DNA of 56,420 bases from CAVXAE01 sp044225565 (GTDB lineage Bacteria > Pseudomonadota > Gammaproteobacteria > Steroidobacterales > Steroidobacteraceae): assembly GCA_044225565.1 (NCBI GenBank), contig JBGAIL010000003.1, positions 1 through 56,420 on the forward strand, read 5' to 3'. Positions 18,047 through 25,409 of this stretch are shown here, in pieces. Position 1 is the first letter of the stretch. Every line of letters begins with the position of its first letter. A program made the position numbers and the translations under genes. Below the pieces are notes generated by a model that saw only the letters and a list, made by a program, of their open reading frames with translations, ran no database searches and had not been told where the DNA came from.

Positions 18047-19175
18047 ATGTCCACTGATTCCGCGATTCACCGCCTGCTGAGCCGGGCGGCCAACGTCGAG
18101 CCGCGCGAGACGGCGACCGTCATCGCTTCCTTCTGCCTCTTCTTCTTCATGTGGGCGGGGTACTTCGCCGTCCGGCCGGTGCGCGAGACCATCGGCACGG
18201 TGCTGGGCCGCGACGCAGTGGCGGACCTCTGGGTGGTCACGGCGGTGTTCTCCATCCTGGTCATCCCGTTCTACGGGCTCGTCGTGGGTCGTGTGCGGCG
18301 CAGTGTGTTCCTGCCGGGCATCTATGGCCTGGTGGCGCTGTTCCTCGCCGGCATCGGGCTCTCCATGCAGGGAGGCGAGATCTCGCCGTTCGTCGGCAAG
18401 TGCTTCTACGTGTTCATCAGCGTGATGAACCTGTTCCTGCTCTCGATGTTCTGGAGTTTCCTGCTCGAGATCTTCGATTCGGGACAGTCGAAGCGGCTGT
18501 TCGGGTTCATTGCGGCGGGCGGCAGCGCGGGGGCGCTGGCGGGGCCGCTCATCTCGGATCTGGCGGTGGGGAAGATCGGGAACAGCGGCATCCTGTATCT
18601 GGGAGCGGCGATGTTCATCGTCGCCATCGTGTGCCAGCGGGTGCTGCTCGGCATCTGGGCGGCGCATCCGTCGGCGGAAGGGGCCAGGCGGGGCGAGGAT
18701 CGGCCCATCGGCGGCAATGTGTTCGCGGGCGTGACGCACATCCTGCGCCACCGTGCTGTCACAGATTTTCCTGACGGGGCGGATCGCGAAGCAGTTCGGT
18801 GTGAAGGCGCTGCTCACCTGGGTGCCGCTGGCGATGGTGGTCGGGTTCATGGCGATCGCGGCGACGGGCACGTTCACCGTGCTGGCCGTGGTGTTCGTGT
18901 TGCGGCGTGCGTGCGAGTACGCGTTCATCCGGCCGGGCCGCGAGATGCTGTGGAGCCCGCTGGACAAGGAAACCAAGTACAAGGCGAAGAACACCATCGA
19001 CGTGCCCGTTTATCGCGGAGCCGATGCGATTGCCGCACAGGTGAACAACGCGGTCGCCTCTGCGGGTGCCGGCACGGTGGGCGTCGCTCTGCTCGGCGCC
19101 GGCGTCGCCGCCGCTTGGGGCTTCCTCGGCGCCTGGCTGGGGCGGAAGTACGAGGCCACCGTGTCGAAGCGTTGA
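18047..19175 (+). pseudogene. MFS transporter, frameshifted with an internal deletion
   Basis: Remains of a major-facilitator protein of the type often annotated as Npt1/Npt2-like or NTP/NDP-exchange MFS. The first frame starts at 18047 (GAGG seven bases upstream) and runs through six helices to the loop NVFAGVTHILRH near 18755. The second frame resumes with LSQIFLTGRIAKQ near 18762 and continues through EYAFIRPGREMLWSPLDKETK and further helices to the stop at 19175. The frames differ by +1, and the stretch that normally links them (a helix pair, some 40 or more residues as I recall the family) is missing, so this looks like a deletion with frameshift rather than a single base error. An assembly fault cannot be excluded. 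Confidence 0.72.
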
Positions 19176-19251
19176 GTGGCCTCGCCGTCGCCGGCCCGGG
19201 CAGCAATGGCGCTGGTCCGAACGCCAACGGGGTGGGCATCCCCTGCGCGAG

Positions 19252-22200
19252 TCAAGCCGGAATCGCGCGCCTCCTCCGTAGGAGGAGCAGCGCCAATGCA
19301 ACCAACTCACCAAGGGCCCATGTTCCGCCACCGCCCTTGCCTTCCGGCTTCGCTGGAGGCTCTGGAGCTTCCGAGACCGTGACACTCACGGTCGCTGCGT
19401 GGGTTCGTGCACCCTGCTGATCGCCCACCGAGTAGCTGAAAGTATCGGCTCCAGCGTAGCCGGCATCGGCGAAATAGGTGATCGAGCCGTCCGCATTCAC
19501 TTCCACGGTGCCGTGCGCGGGATCGCTCTCTATCGCCACACTCGCCACATCGAGCAGGCCGTCGGGATCTGCATCGTTCTCCAGCACGGACACGATCACG
19601 CTTTTGCCCGCCTGCACGCTGGCCGCTGCGTCGTTCGCCGCAACCGGTGCATCGTTCGTGATCGCGAACAGCTCGGCGCCGGAGTGCCCGTCGTTGCTCA
19701 TGAAGAAGAACGACTGGCCCGCGGTCGCCTGTCTGGGTGGCTGCGGAGTGTACGGAATGGTGATCACCTGCATGGGAAGGACATCGCTGAGCCGGCGCGT
19801 CCCTTCCGCAGTGCCGTCGGTGCGCCAGAGGCCTCGATTGGCAGGAGTGCCGGTGGACACCTGGAACAATGTGATGCCGGTGAAGTCCGTGTACCCGAAA
19901 GGGAACGATCCGCCCTCCGGTTCGATGTCCAGCACGCGACGCGTGCCTTGCGCAGTGCCGTTGGTGACCCATGGCTCGACGTTTGGATATTCCGCGGAAT
20001 CCGAAAGGCCCGGGAAATAGACCGCCGCGCCACTTGCCGTGATCTGGCTCGAGGCGTTCGCAGCATGCGAATAGCCGACCCGTGACGTGCCGGCAGAGGT
20101 TCCATCCGAGCCCCAGACCTCGGGAAGACTCGTGCCCGTCTGCGTCTCGAAGACGAGACGGTTCCCGGCGCTCTGGACTCTTCTCAGCGACCGGGGCGTT
20201 GCCGGATCGAACGACGTCACGGGAATGGTGCCCGCCGCTGTTCCGTCGCTCTTCCAGAGTTGTGTGCCCGAATCCTCGGTATACACGTTGAGGTACAGCG
20301 TGCCGTTCCACGCCAGCACCGGTGTCGCCCAGCCCGGCGGATCCGGGAACAGGCCGGCTTCGCTGCGCACCGCGAGGGATCGGGTATCGACGCTCCACAA
20401 GTGGCGCTCGCCAGGAGCGGCGCCGCTCGTCGCGGAGAAATAGATTCGTCCCGCGTACGGCACCAGATCGCAGGGCTGAGAGTCGGGCGAGCCGGGAAAG
20501 ATGTCGGTCACCCGCCGTGTGCCGCTGCTCGTGCCATCGCTTCGCCAGAGCTCATCTCCGTGGTCGTCGGTCGCGGCCTGGAAATAGACGTAGGTACCCT
20601 CCGTGACGGCAAGAGGGCTGCAGGGCGATGTCGGCGGCTCTACTTCGAGCAACGCCGTGGTGCCTTGCGCAGTGCCGTCGCTTCTCCACAGCTTGAAGTC
20701 CGAGAAGCCATCCTTGGCAAAGAAGTAGAGCTGCCCGCCGCCCGTGAACGCATACCGGATCTGTGACGACTCCTCACCAGGCCACAGATCGACGAGCAGC
20801 CGGGTGCCGTCCGCAGTGCCATCGGACGTCCACCACTCGCGGCCGGCATGGCCGTCGTCCGCGGTGAAGAAGAGCTTGCCGTCGAGCTCGATGAAATTCT
20901 CCGGCGATGCGGATTCCGTCTGGCTTTCCGGCGCGATGTTGCGAACCTCGTGCGCGCCCTCGGCAGCGCTTTCCCAGGCCCAGAGCTCATGACCGGTCAC
21001 GGCGTTCGCGCCGTCGAAATAGAGTCGGCCCTGCGCAAAAGCGAACACCGGGAAGATGCTGCCGCCCTGCACCTTGGGAATCGAGTGGATCAGCGTCGCC
21101 TCATCGGTCTGCAGGTCATACTCGAAAATGCGCGATGCGGGAGCATCGGCTCCGCCGACGTCCGCCAGACGCTGGCGGACGAACAGTCGCGTGGTATCGC
21201 CCGCCACTTCATAGATGGCGGAATCGGTGCCGAACCCCGTCAACCGGTGCGTTCCCGCCGCAGTGCCATCGGTGCGCCAGACTTCGTACCAGCCTAGTGT
21301 CGTGTCGTACTTGGAGAAGTAGTAGTTCGAGCCGACCTGGCCCAGCAGCTCGACGGGAGTGCCCGAGAGCAGCGTCTCGACGCTGCTACCGTCCGTGCCG
21401 TGGAGCTCGGGAACGGAGGCATTGTCCGCTGCGAAGAGATAACGCCCCGTGCCCACCGGGCCTCTGAACTCCGGCTGGTGGTAGGAGGCATAAGGCGCGG
21501 CGGTCGACAGTCTCCAGGTACCTCCGGGCGTGCCGTCCGTTCGCCACAGCTCGCGCACTCCGGCGCTCGGTGTGCCGATGAACAGGACGATGTCGCCGAC
21601 ACTCGTCAGGCGAGGTGGAACGGCGCCGGTCGAATCGTCGATGCCCGAGTCCGTTCCCGGCGCGACTTCGGGAAGGGGCGTCAGGCTTTCCGTTTGTGTG
21701 TCGATGCTCCACATCTCCCCGCCACGGTCGGACGTGGTCGCAGTGAACACCACGTATCGGCCCGCCCGGGCGAGTGACGGCTTGGGCCAGTGTCCTGCGG
21801 TGGCCAGTGGGAGCGGTCCAACGCTGTGCGTTCCAGCCGGCGTGCCGTCGCTGACCCACGGCTCGGAGGCGGAGCCGAGAATCTGCACGAGCAGATAGAT
21901 CTTGCCGTTCGCGACGATGGCGGATTGCGCGTTGCCGTGGACGTCGCTCAGGTTGCTGATGGTGCGCGTGCCCGCAGCCGTGCCGTCGGTCAGCCACAGA
22001 TCGACGTCCGCGTCGTCGTAACGCAGATAGGCGAGCTCGTTGCCGAATGCGCCGATGAACGTGGGATAGGGATCGAACGGCACCACTTCCCGCGTTCCGG
22101 CGGCCGTGCCATTCGTCACCCATAGCGCGGTTCCCCGGTTGTAGTTGGGCACCGTGAAATAGGTGAGGCCGCCGGCGCGATACGTTGCGGATTCGATGTT

Positions 22201-22455
22201 GCCGGTGGTGAGGACCTCTGGCGTGGCGAGGCGGGCCGCGCTCGTGCCGTTGGTGCTCCAGGGCAGCGGCGGGCTTGCTCCATCGCTCGCGGTGAAATAG
22301 GACCAGGCGCCCTGATCGCTGAAATTCCCGGGACCGGAGTCGACCGAGATGATGGTGCTGTTGATGTCCAGCACCATGTGGGCCTCGCCGGCGCCGACGG
22401 CCCGGGCGCCGATCATGACGAGCGTGACGAGGCCTGCCGTGATCCCGCGGTTCAT
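19252..22455 (-). CDS. large ELWxxDGTxxGT-repeat surface protein with cadherin-like domain and GlyGly-CTERM-like tail
   Basis: 1067-residue exported protein. A signal peptide (MNRGITAGLVTLVMIGARAVGAG) is followed by about 15-18 degenerate repeats built around LWxTDGTAAGT (examples ALWVTNGTAAGTR, ELWRTDGTPGGTW, KLWRSDGTAQGTT, QLWKSDGTAAGT), which form a propeller- or solenoid-like body. Near residues 945-1035 lies one cadherin/VCBS-like domain (VSVLENDADPDGLLDVASV, ITYFADAGYAGADTFSYSV). The end is GKGGGGTW, a hydrophobic helix and RRRR, the tripartite form of GlyGly-CTERM tails processed by rhombosortase. AGGGGG precedes the start. No rhombosortase gene is in the window. Function unknown; likely cell-surface or released. 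Confidence 0.88.
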   Translation of the reverse strand: MNRGITAGLVTLVMIGARAVGAGEAHMVLDINSTIISVDSGPGNFSDQGAWSYFTASDGASPPLPWSTNGTSAARLATPEVLTTGNIESATYRAGGLTYFTVPNYNRGTALWVTNGTAAGTREVVPFDPYPTFIGAFGNELAYLRYDDADVDLWLTDGTAAGTRTISNLSDVHGNAQSAIVANGKIYLLVQILGSASEPWVSDGTPAGTHSVGPLPLATAGHWPKPSLARAGRYVVFTATTSDRGGEMWSIDTQTESLTPLPEVAPGTDSGIDDSTGAVPPRLTSVGDIVLFIGTPSAGVRELWRTDGTPGGTWRLSTAAPYASYHQPEFRGPVGTGRYLFAADNASVPELHGTDGSSVETLLSGTPVELLGQVGSNYYFSKYDTTLGWYEVWRTDGTAAGTHRLTGFGTDSAIYEVAGDTTRLFVRQRLADVGGADAPASRIFEYDLQTDEATLIHSIPKVQGGSIFPVFAFAQGRLYFDGANAVTGHELWAWESAAEGAHEVRNIAPESQTESASPENFIELDGKLFFTADDGHAGREWWTSDGTADGTRLLVDLWPGEESSQIRYAFTGGGQLYFFAKDGFSDFKLWRSDGTAQGTTALLEVEPPTSPCSPLAVTEGTYVYFQAATDDHGDELWRSDGTSSGTRRVTDIFPGSPDSQPCDLVPYAGRIYFSATSGAAPGERHLWSVDTRSLAVRSEAGLFPDPPGWATPVLAWNGTLYLNVYTEDSGTQLWKSDGTAAGTIPVTSFDPATPRSLRRVQSAGNRLVFETQTGTSLPEVWGSDGTSAGTSRVGYSHAANASSQITASGAAVYFPGLSDSAEYPNVEPWVTNGTAQGTRRVLDIEPEGGSFPFGYTDFTGITLFQVSTGTPANRGLWRTDGTAEGTRRLSDVLPMQVITIPYTPQPPRQATAGQSFFFMSNDGHSGAELFAITNDAPVAANDAAASVQAGKSVIVSVLENDADPDGLLDVASVAIESDPAHGTVEVNADGSITYFADAGYAGADTFSYSVGDQQGARTHAATVSVTVSEAPEPPAKPEGKGGGGTWALGELVALALLLLRRRRAIPA

Positions 22456-22645
22456 CGCAACCCCCTGAAGCTTTCGAGCGGCATCGCTGCCTGCAGGACC
22501 TGGAAGGTCTGCGGGCTGTTTTTTCGTGCCGATATAGTGGCAGACCGTCGGGCTGGGCGCCTCATGCGGCGCAGCATCCGCCTCTTTCCCGGTCTGCCGG
22601 TGCGTTCTCGGATGCCGATTCTGTAAAGCCGGGCCGCGCCTGGGG

Positions 22646-23158
22646 TCAGCGTTCGGTGGGTTGCTTCCGCCGAAGCGTGACGGACTCCGATTCCGGGTCG
22701 AACAGGATCTGCGCTTCTCCGCGCTCGAGCTGACCCATCACGTGGGCCACCTTCTGCTCGAGCGCGAACTCGTGCGCGCCGTAGTCCGTGCCTTCCCGCA
22801 GCACGAAGGACTCGACGACCCCGCGCAAGGCCTCGGGCGAGAGCTCCCGATGGGGGATCGCGACTGGCGCCGCGCCGTCGAAGAACGGGCGCCCGGTCGT
22901 CTGCATCTGTTCCACGTGCCGCTCGAACTGCGCGCGGGCCTCGGCCTCTTCGTCGATCGCATACAGCTCGAACCGGTCGTCGAGATCGCAGCTGATGCCC
23001 AGCACGAAGCCCGCCGGCCAGCGCTTCAGCGTGACGGCGGATTCGGTGGCGTCGTGCTCCACCTTGCCGAGCACCGGCGGTTCCTCGTCCCCGGCCGTGC
23101 GCCAGGCTTCCTGTTCGGTGATCCGGCGCATCGGTGCCTGCTCTCTGCTCGTTGCCAT
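22646..23158 (-). CDS. YheU-family (UPF0270) domain fused to an N-terminal domain
   Basis: 170-residue cytoplasmic protein. The C-terminal ~75 residues match YheU/UPF0270 (IPHRELSPEALRGVVESFVL, REGTDYGAHEFALEQKVAHV, then a GEAQILFD strand), a small family of unknown function that is normally about 75 residues long and stands alone. The N-terminal ~95 residues are an extra domain (VTLKRWPAGFVLGISCDLDD, AEARAQFERHVEQMQ) that I do not recognise. Start is uncertain: 23158 is used, with 23131 as an alternative; neither has a strong ribosome binding site. Divergent from the membrane protein at 23233. Confidence 0.75.
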   Translation of the reverse strand: MATSREQAPMRRITEQEAWRTAGDEEPPVLGKVEHDATESAVTLKRWPAGFVLGISCDLDDRFELYAIDEEAEARAQFERHVEQMQTTGRPFFDGAAPVAIPHRELSPEALRGVVESFVLREGTDYGAHEFALEQKVAHVMGQLERGEAQILFDPESESVTLRRKQPTER

Positions 23159-23232
23159 CAGTAATGGAAGGACGATCCTAGGCCGCAAAGCCCGGCCGGG
23201 CCACCGATACGGCTCTTCAGTAAGATGCGAGC

Positions 23233-23712
23233 GTGGCTCGCAACCCTTACTTGCCGTCCGAGAGCGTGGATCTTCCGCTTCCCGCCATGGGGAGGGAGAC
23301 GCCGAGGCGCGTTCGTGTTGCCGCAGGCCTCATGGTCGCTGCGTGGGTCCTGGGCGTCGGCGAGACCGTTCTGACCTGGGAGTCGGAAATCGGTGGGTTG
23401 CCGGTGTCATGGCAGGCCGGCCTCGTGGGGGCGGACATCATCATCTTTGCCGGTCTTTTATGGCTGACCTACAAGGTCTACCGGCGTGCGAGCTGGGCGC
23501 GCATCACTTATCTCATCATCGCGGTGCTCACCGGGCTCGGCTACGCGATTCTGCTCCGGTTGATGCCGCAGCCTCCGATGGGTTCGCTGGTGAACGGCAT
23601 CGCGCAATCGGCAATGGAGGCCGTCGCCATCTATCTGCTGTTCACCGGCAGTGCGAGGAGGTGGTTCAAGCCTCAGGCCGCCGACGCGAGACGTTCGCGC
23701 GCCCATCCATGA
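23233..23712 (+). CDS. four-helix membrane protein with NPY N-terminus
   Basis: 159-residue protein with a GTG start, beginning VARNPYLPSESVDLPLP and then four predicted membrane helices (about residues 28-48, 64-82, 91-110, 120-140) and a basic tail. The short NPYxP start resembles that of the protein at 24908, suggesting two members of one small-membrane-protein type. No catalytic or binding motif seen; function unknown. Confidence 0.65.
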   Translation: MARNPYLPSESVDLPLPAMGRETPRRVRVAAGLMVAAWVLGVGETVLTWESEIGGLPVSWQAGLVGADIIIFAGLLWLTYKVYRRASWARITYLIIAVLTGLGYAILLRLMPQPPMGSLVNGIAQSAMEAVAIYLLFTGSARRWFKPQAADARRSRAHP

Positions 23713-23882
23713 AATTTCTCCGCTTGGTAATCCAGCGGCCTGCGGGTGTTCCCGGATTCAGGAAGGTCTGGTCGGTGTTCCGCTTCATCGGTCCGGACGC
23801 GCCTTGGCTTGTCCCCGGACGGTCGTGGTTGCCCCAATGGACTGGACAGCCCGCGCCCCGCTTGATTAAGCTCACCTCCGCC

Positions 23883-23948
23883 ATGCGAACCCTGAAACCC
23901 CTCCTCGCGCTCGTAGCCGTATCGGCCGTAGCCATGCGCACGCCGTAG
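23883..23948 (+). CDS. candidate leader peptide of 21 residues
   Basis: A short reading frame encodes MRTLKPLLALVAVSAVAMRTP, rich in Leu, Val and Ala. Its Leu codons include a CTC run and its three Val codons are all GTA, which is unusual in this GC-rich DNA. It stops 24 bases before a strong hairpin (23973-24007), and a TTTCG/CGAAA pairing between them could compete with that hairpin. This is the form of a leader peptide with attenuator, as for branched-chain amino acid operons, but the next gene is a fumarylacetoacetate-hydrolase-family enzyme. No clear ribosome binding site is visible. Translation is unproven. Confidence 0.35.
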   Translation: MRTLKPLLALVAVSAVAMRTP

Positions 23949-23972
23949 GGGGATTTCTTTCGAATCGATCCA

Positions 23973-24007
23973 CGAAACCCCTGTCGGCGAGGCCGGCAGG
24001 GGTTTCG
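23973..24007 (+). terminator. strong hairpin, terminator or attenuator
   Basis: CGAAACCCCTG (23973-23983) pairs with CAGGGGTTTCG (23997-24007), and the stem continues inward through a U-G pair and CGGC/GCCG to a GAG loop: 16 pairs in all. It is followed by CTTTCT, a modest U-rich run. It lies 62 bases before the next gene. The rest of 23713-24069 holds only the leader peptide above; nothing else was recognised. Confidence 0.7.
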
Positions 24008-24069
24008 CTTTCTGGGGTCCCCCGCCAGCCGTCGCCCACCGGGCTTCACTGCACTGCAAAGGCTGGTAC

Positions 24070-24840
24070 ATGACCCATGAGCTCTCCGACTCGCACACGC
24101 CGCGCTATCTCTTTCCGCCCGCCCGGGTGCCGGAGGTGGCCGTCCGCGGGAGCAGCAGGCGCTTCCCGGTCCACCGCATCTACTGCGCCGGGCGCAACTA
24201 CGCCGCCCGCGCCCGCGAGATGGGGCCTGATGCCGAACGGCAACCGCCGTTCTTCTTTCAGAAGCCCGCCGACGCCCTGGTGCCGAACGGAGCCTGCGTC
24301 CCTTACCCGCCGCGCACGGCAGATTTCCATCACGAGATCGAGCTGGTGGTGGCTCTAGGACGGGGAGGGCGCAACATTCCGGCGGCCGCGGCGCTCGACT
24401 GCGTCTACGGTTACGCGGTGGGCAACGACCTCACACGCCGGGATCTCATGTTCGCCGCGCAGGACAAGCGCCAGCCGTGGGAGGTGAGCAAGGCGTTCGA
24501 TGATTCGGCGCCGCTCACGGCGATCCATCCGGTGGGGCGCGTGGGATATCTGCATCGCGGCCGTATCTGGCTCAGCGTCAACGGTGCGATCCGGCAGGAC
24601 GCGGACATCTCGCACCTCACGTGGAACGTGACCGCGCTCATCGCGGAGCTCTCCACATTGTTCGAGCTGGTCGCGGGGGATCTCATCTTCACCGGCACGC
24701 CGGCAGGAGTGGGGCCCGTGCGCCCGGGCGATGAGCTGCGTGGTGGCATCGAGGGCCTGGAGGAACTGGTGACGACGATCGGGCCGCCGCTCGGCGCTGC
24801 CGACCCGCGGTCGCAGTTGCGGGCGGCGGCGGCGATGTAG
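24070..24840 (+). CDS. fumarylacetoacetate-hydrolase-family enzyme
   Basis: 256-residue soluble enzyme of the FAH superfamily, which cleaves or isomerises 2,4-dioxo acids such as fumarylpyruvate, acylpyruvates or homoprotocatechuate products. The metal site is visible as EIE (Glu89, Glu91 in DFHHEIELVVALG) and Asp120 in AVGNDLTRRD; the domain start is IYCAGRNYAARAREM and the end GDLIFTGTPAGVGPVRPGD. Length and motifs are normal. It stands alone behind the hairpin at 23973-24007. The exact substrate cannot be assigned; fumarylpyruvate hydrolase (NagK-like) is a good guess. Confidence 0.87.
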   Translation: MTHELSDSHTPRYLFPPARVPEVAVRGSSRRFPVHRIYCAGRNYAARAREMGPDAERQPPFFFQKPADALVPNGACVPYPPRTADFHHEIELVVALGRGGRNIPAAAALDCVYGYAVGNDLTRRDLMFAAQDKRQPWEVSKAFDDSAPLTAIHPVGRVGYLHRGRIWLSVNGAIRQDADISHLTWNVTALIAELSTLFELVAGDLIFTGTPAGVGPVRPGDELRGGIEGLEELVTTIGPPLGAADPRSQLRAAAAM

Positions 24841-24907
24841 GCAGGTGCCGTGAAACGGCAGTACACTTTTCATCAAGCCTCGGAACAAGAATGAAAAGGG
24901 CGCCCGC

Positions 24908-25351
24908 GTGGTACAGGATGCCAACCCGTATTCCCCGCCGCAGGCGGCGGTGGCCGACGTCGATCCCGACCGCGAGATTCCCGACAGGATCCTCGAGAAG
25001 ATCCGCGGTGCGAGGAACGCCGCGCTGGTCTCGGCGGCGTTCACGCTCGCTTTCGTGATCGCGGCCTACTTCGGGGTGGGCTTCGCCACGCGTATCGACA
25101 TCAGTCTCCTGAATCTGACGGACGTCGCGGTGATCCTGGGATTCGCTTATGGCATCCATCGCAAGAGCCGCGCCTGCGCCGTCGGCATCCTGGTGTACTT
25201 CATCGTCTCCAAGGCGATGATGTATTCGAGCACGGGACGGTCGGGCGGCGGCATCCTGGGCCTGGTCTTCCTCTATTTCTATGTGATGGGCGTGTATGGC
25301 ACGTTTGCCTATCACCGGGAGCTGAAACGAATGGCCACCGCTGCCCAGTGA
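24908..25351 (+). CDS. small membrane protein with NPYxPP N-terminus
   Basis: 147-residue protein with GTG start (AAAGGG eight bases upstream). It begins VVQDANPYSPPQAAVADVD, a proline-rich motif common in small membrane proteins of unknown function, and has about four hydrophobic helices (residues 40-58, 70-88, 92-112, 116-135). The similar start of the protein at 23233 suggests the same type. Function unknown. Confidence 0.65.
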   Translation: MVQDANPYSPPQAAVADVDPDREIPDRILEKIRGARNAALVSAAFTLAFVIAAYFGVGFATRIDISLLNLTDVAVILGFAYGIHRKSRACAVGILVYFIVSKAMMYSSTGRSGGGILGLVFLYFYVMGVYGTFAYHRELKRMATAAQ

Positions 25352-25409
25352 TCCGTCCGGCCGGGCCACGGCGACTGCGTGCTAGCATCCGGCGCGGGAG
25401 GATCCAGGC

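Noticed and set aside
19252..22455. Imperfect tandem repeats as a CRISPR or DNA-level repeat array
   Set aside because: The periodicity is at protein level (LWxxDGTxxGT units) with diverged DNA and variable spacing, not a CRISPR array.
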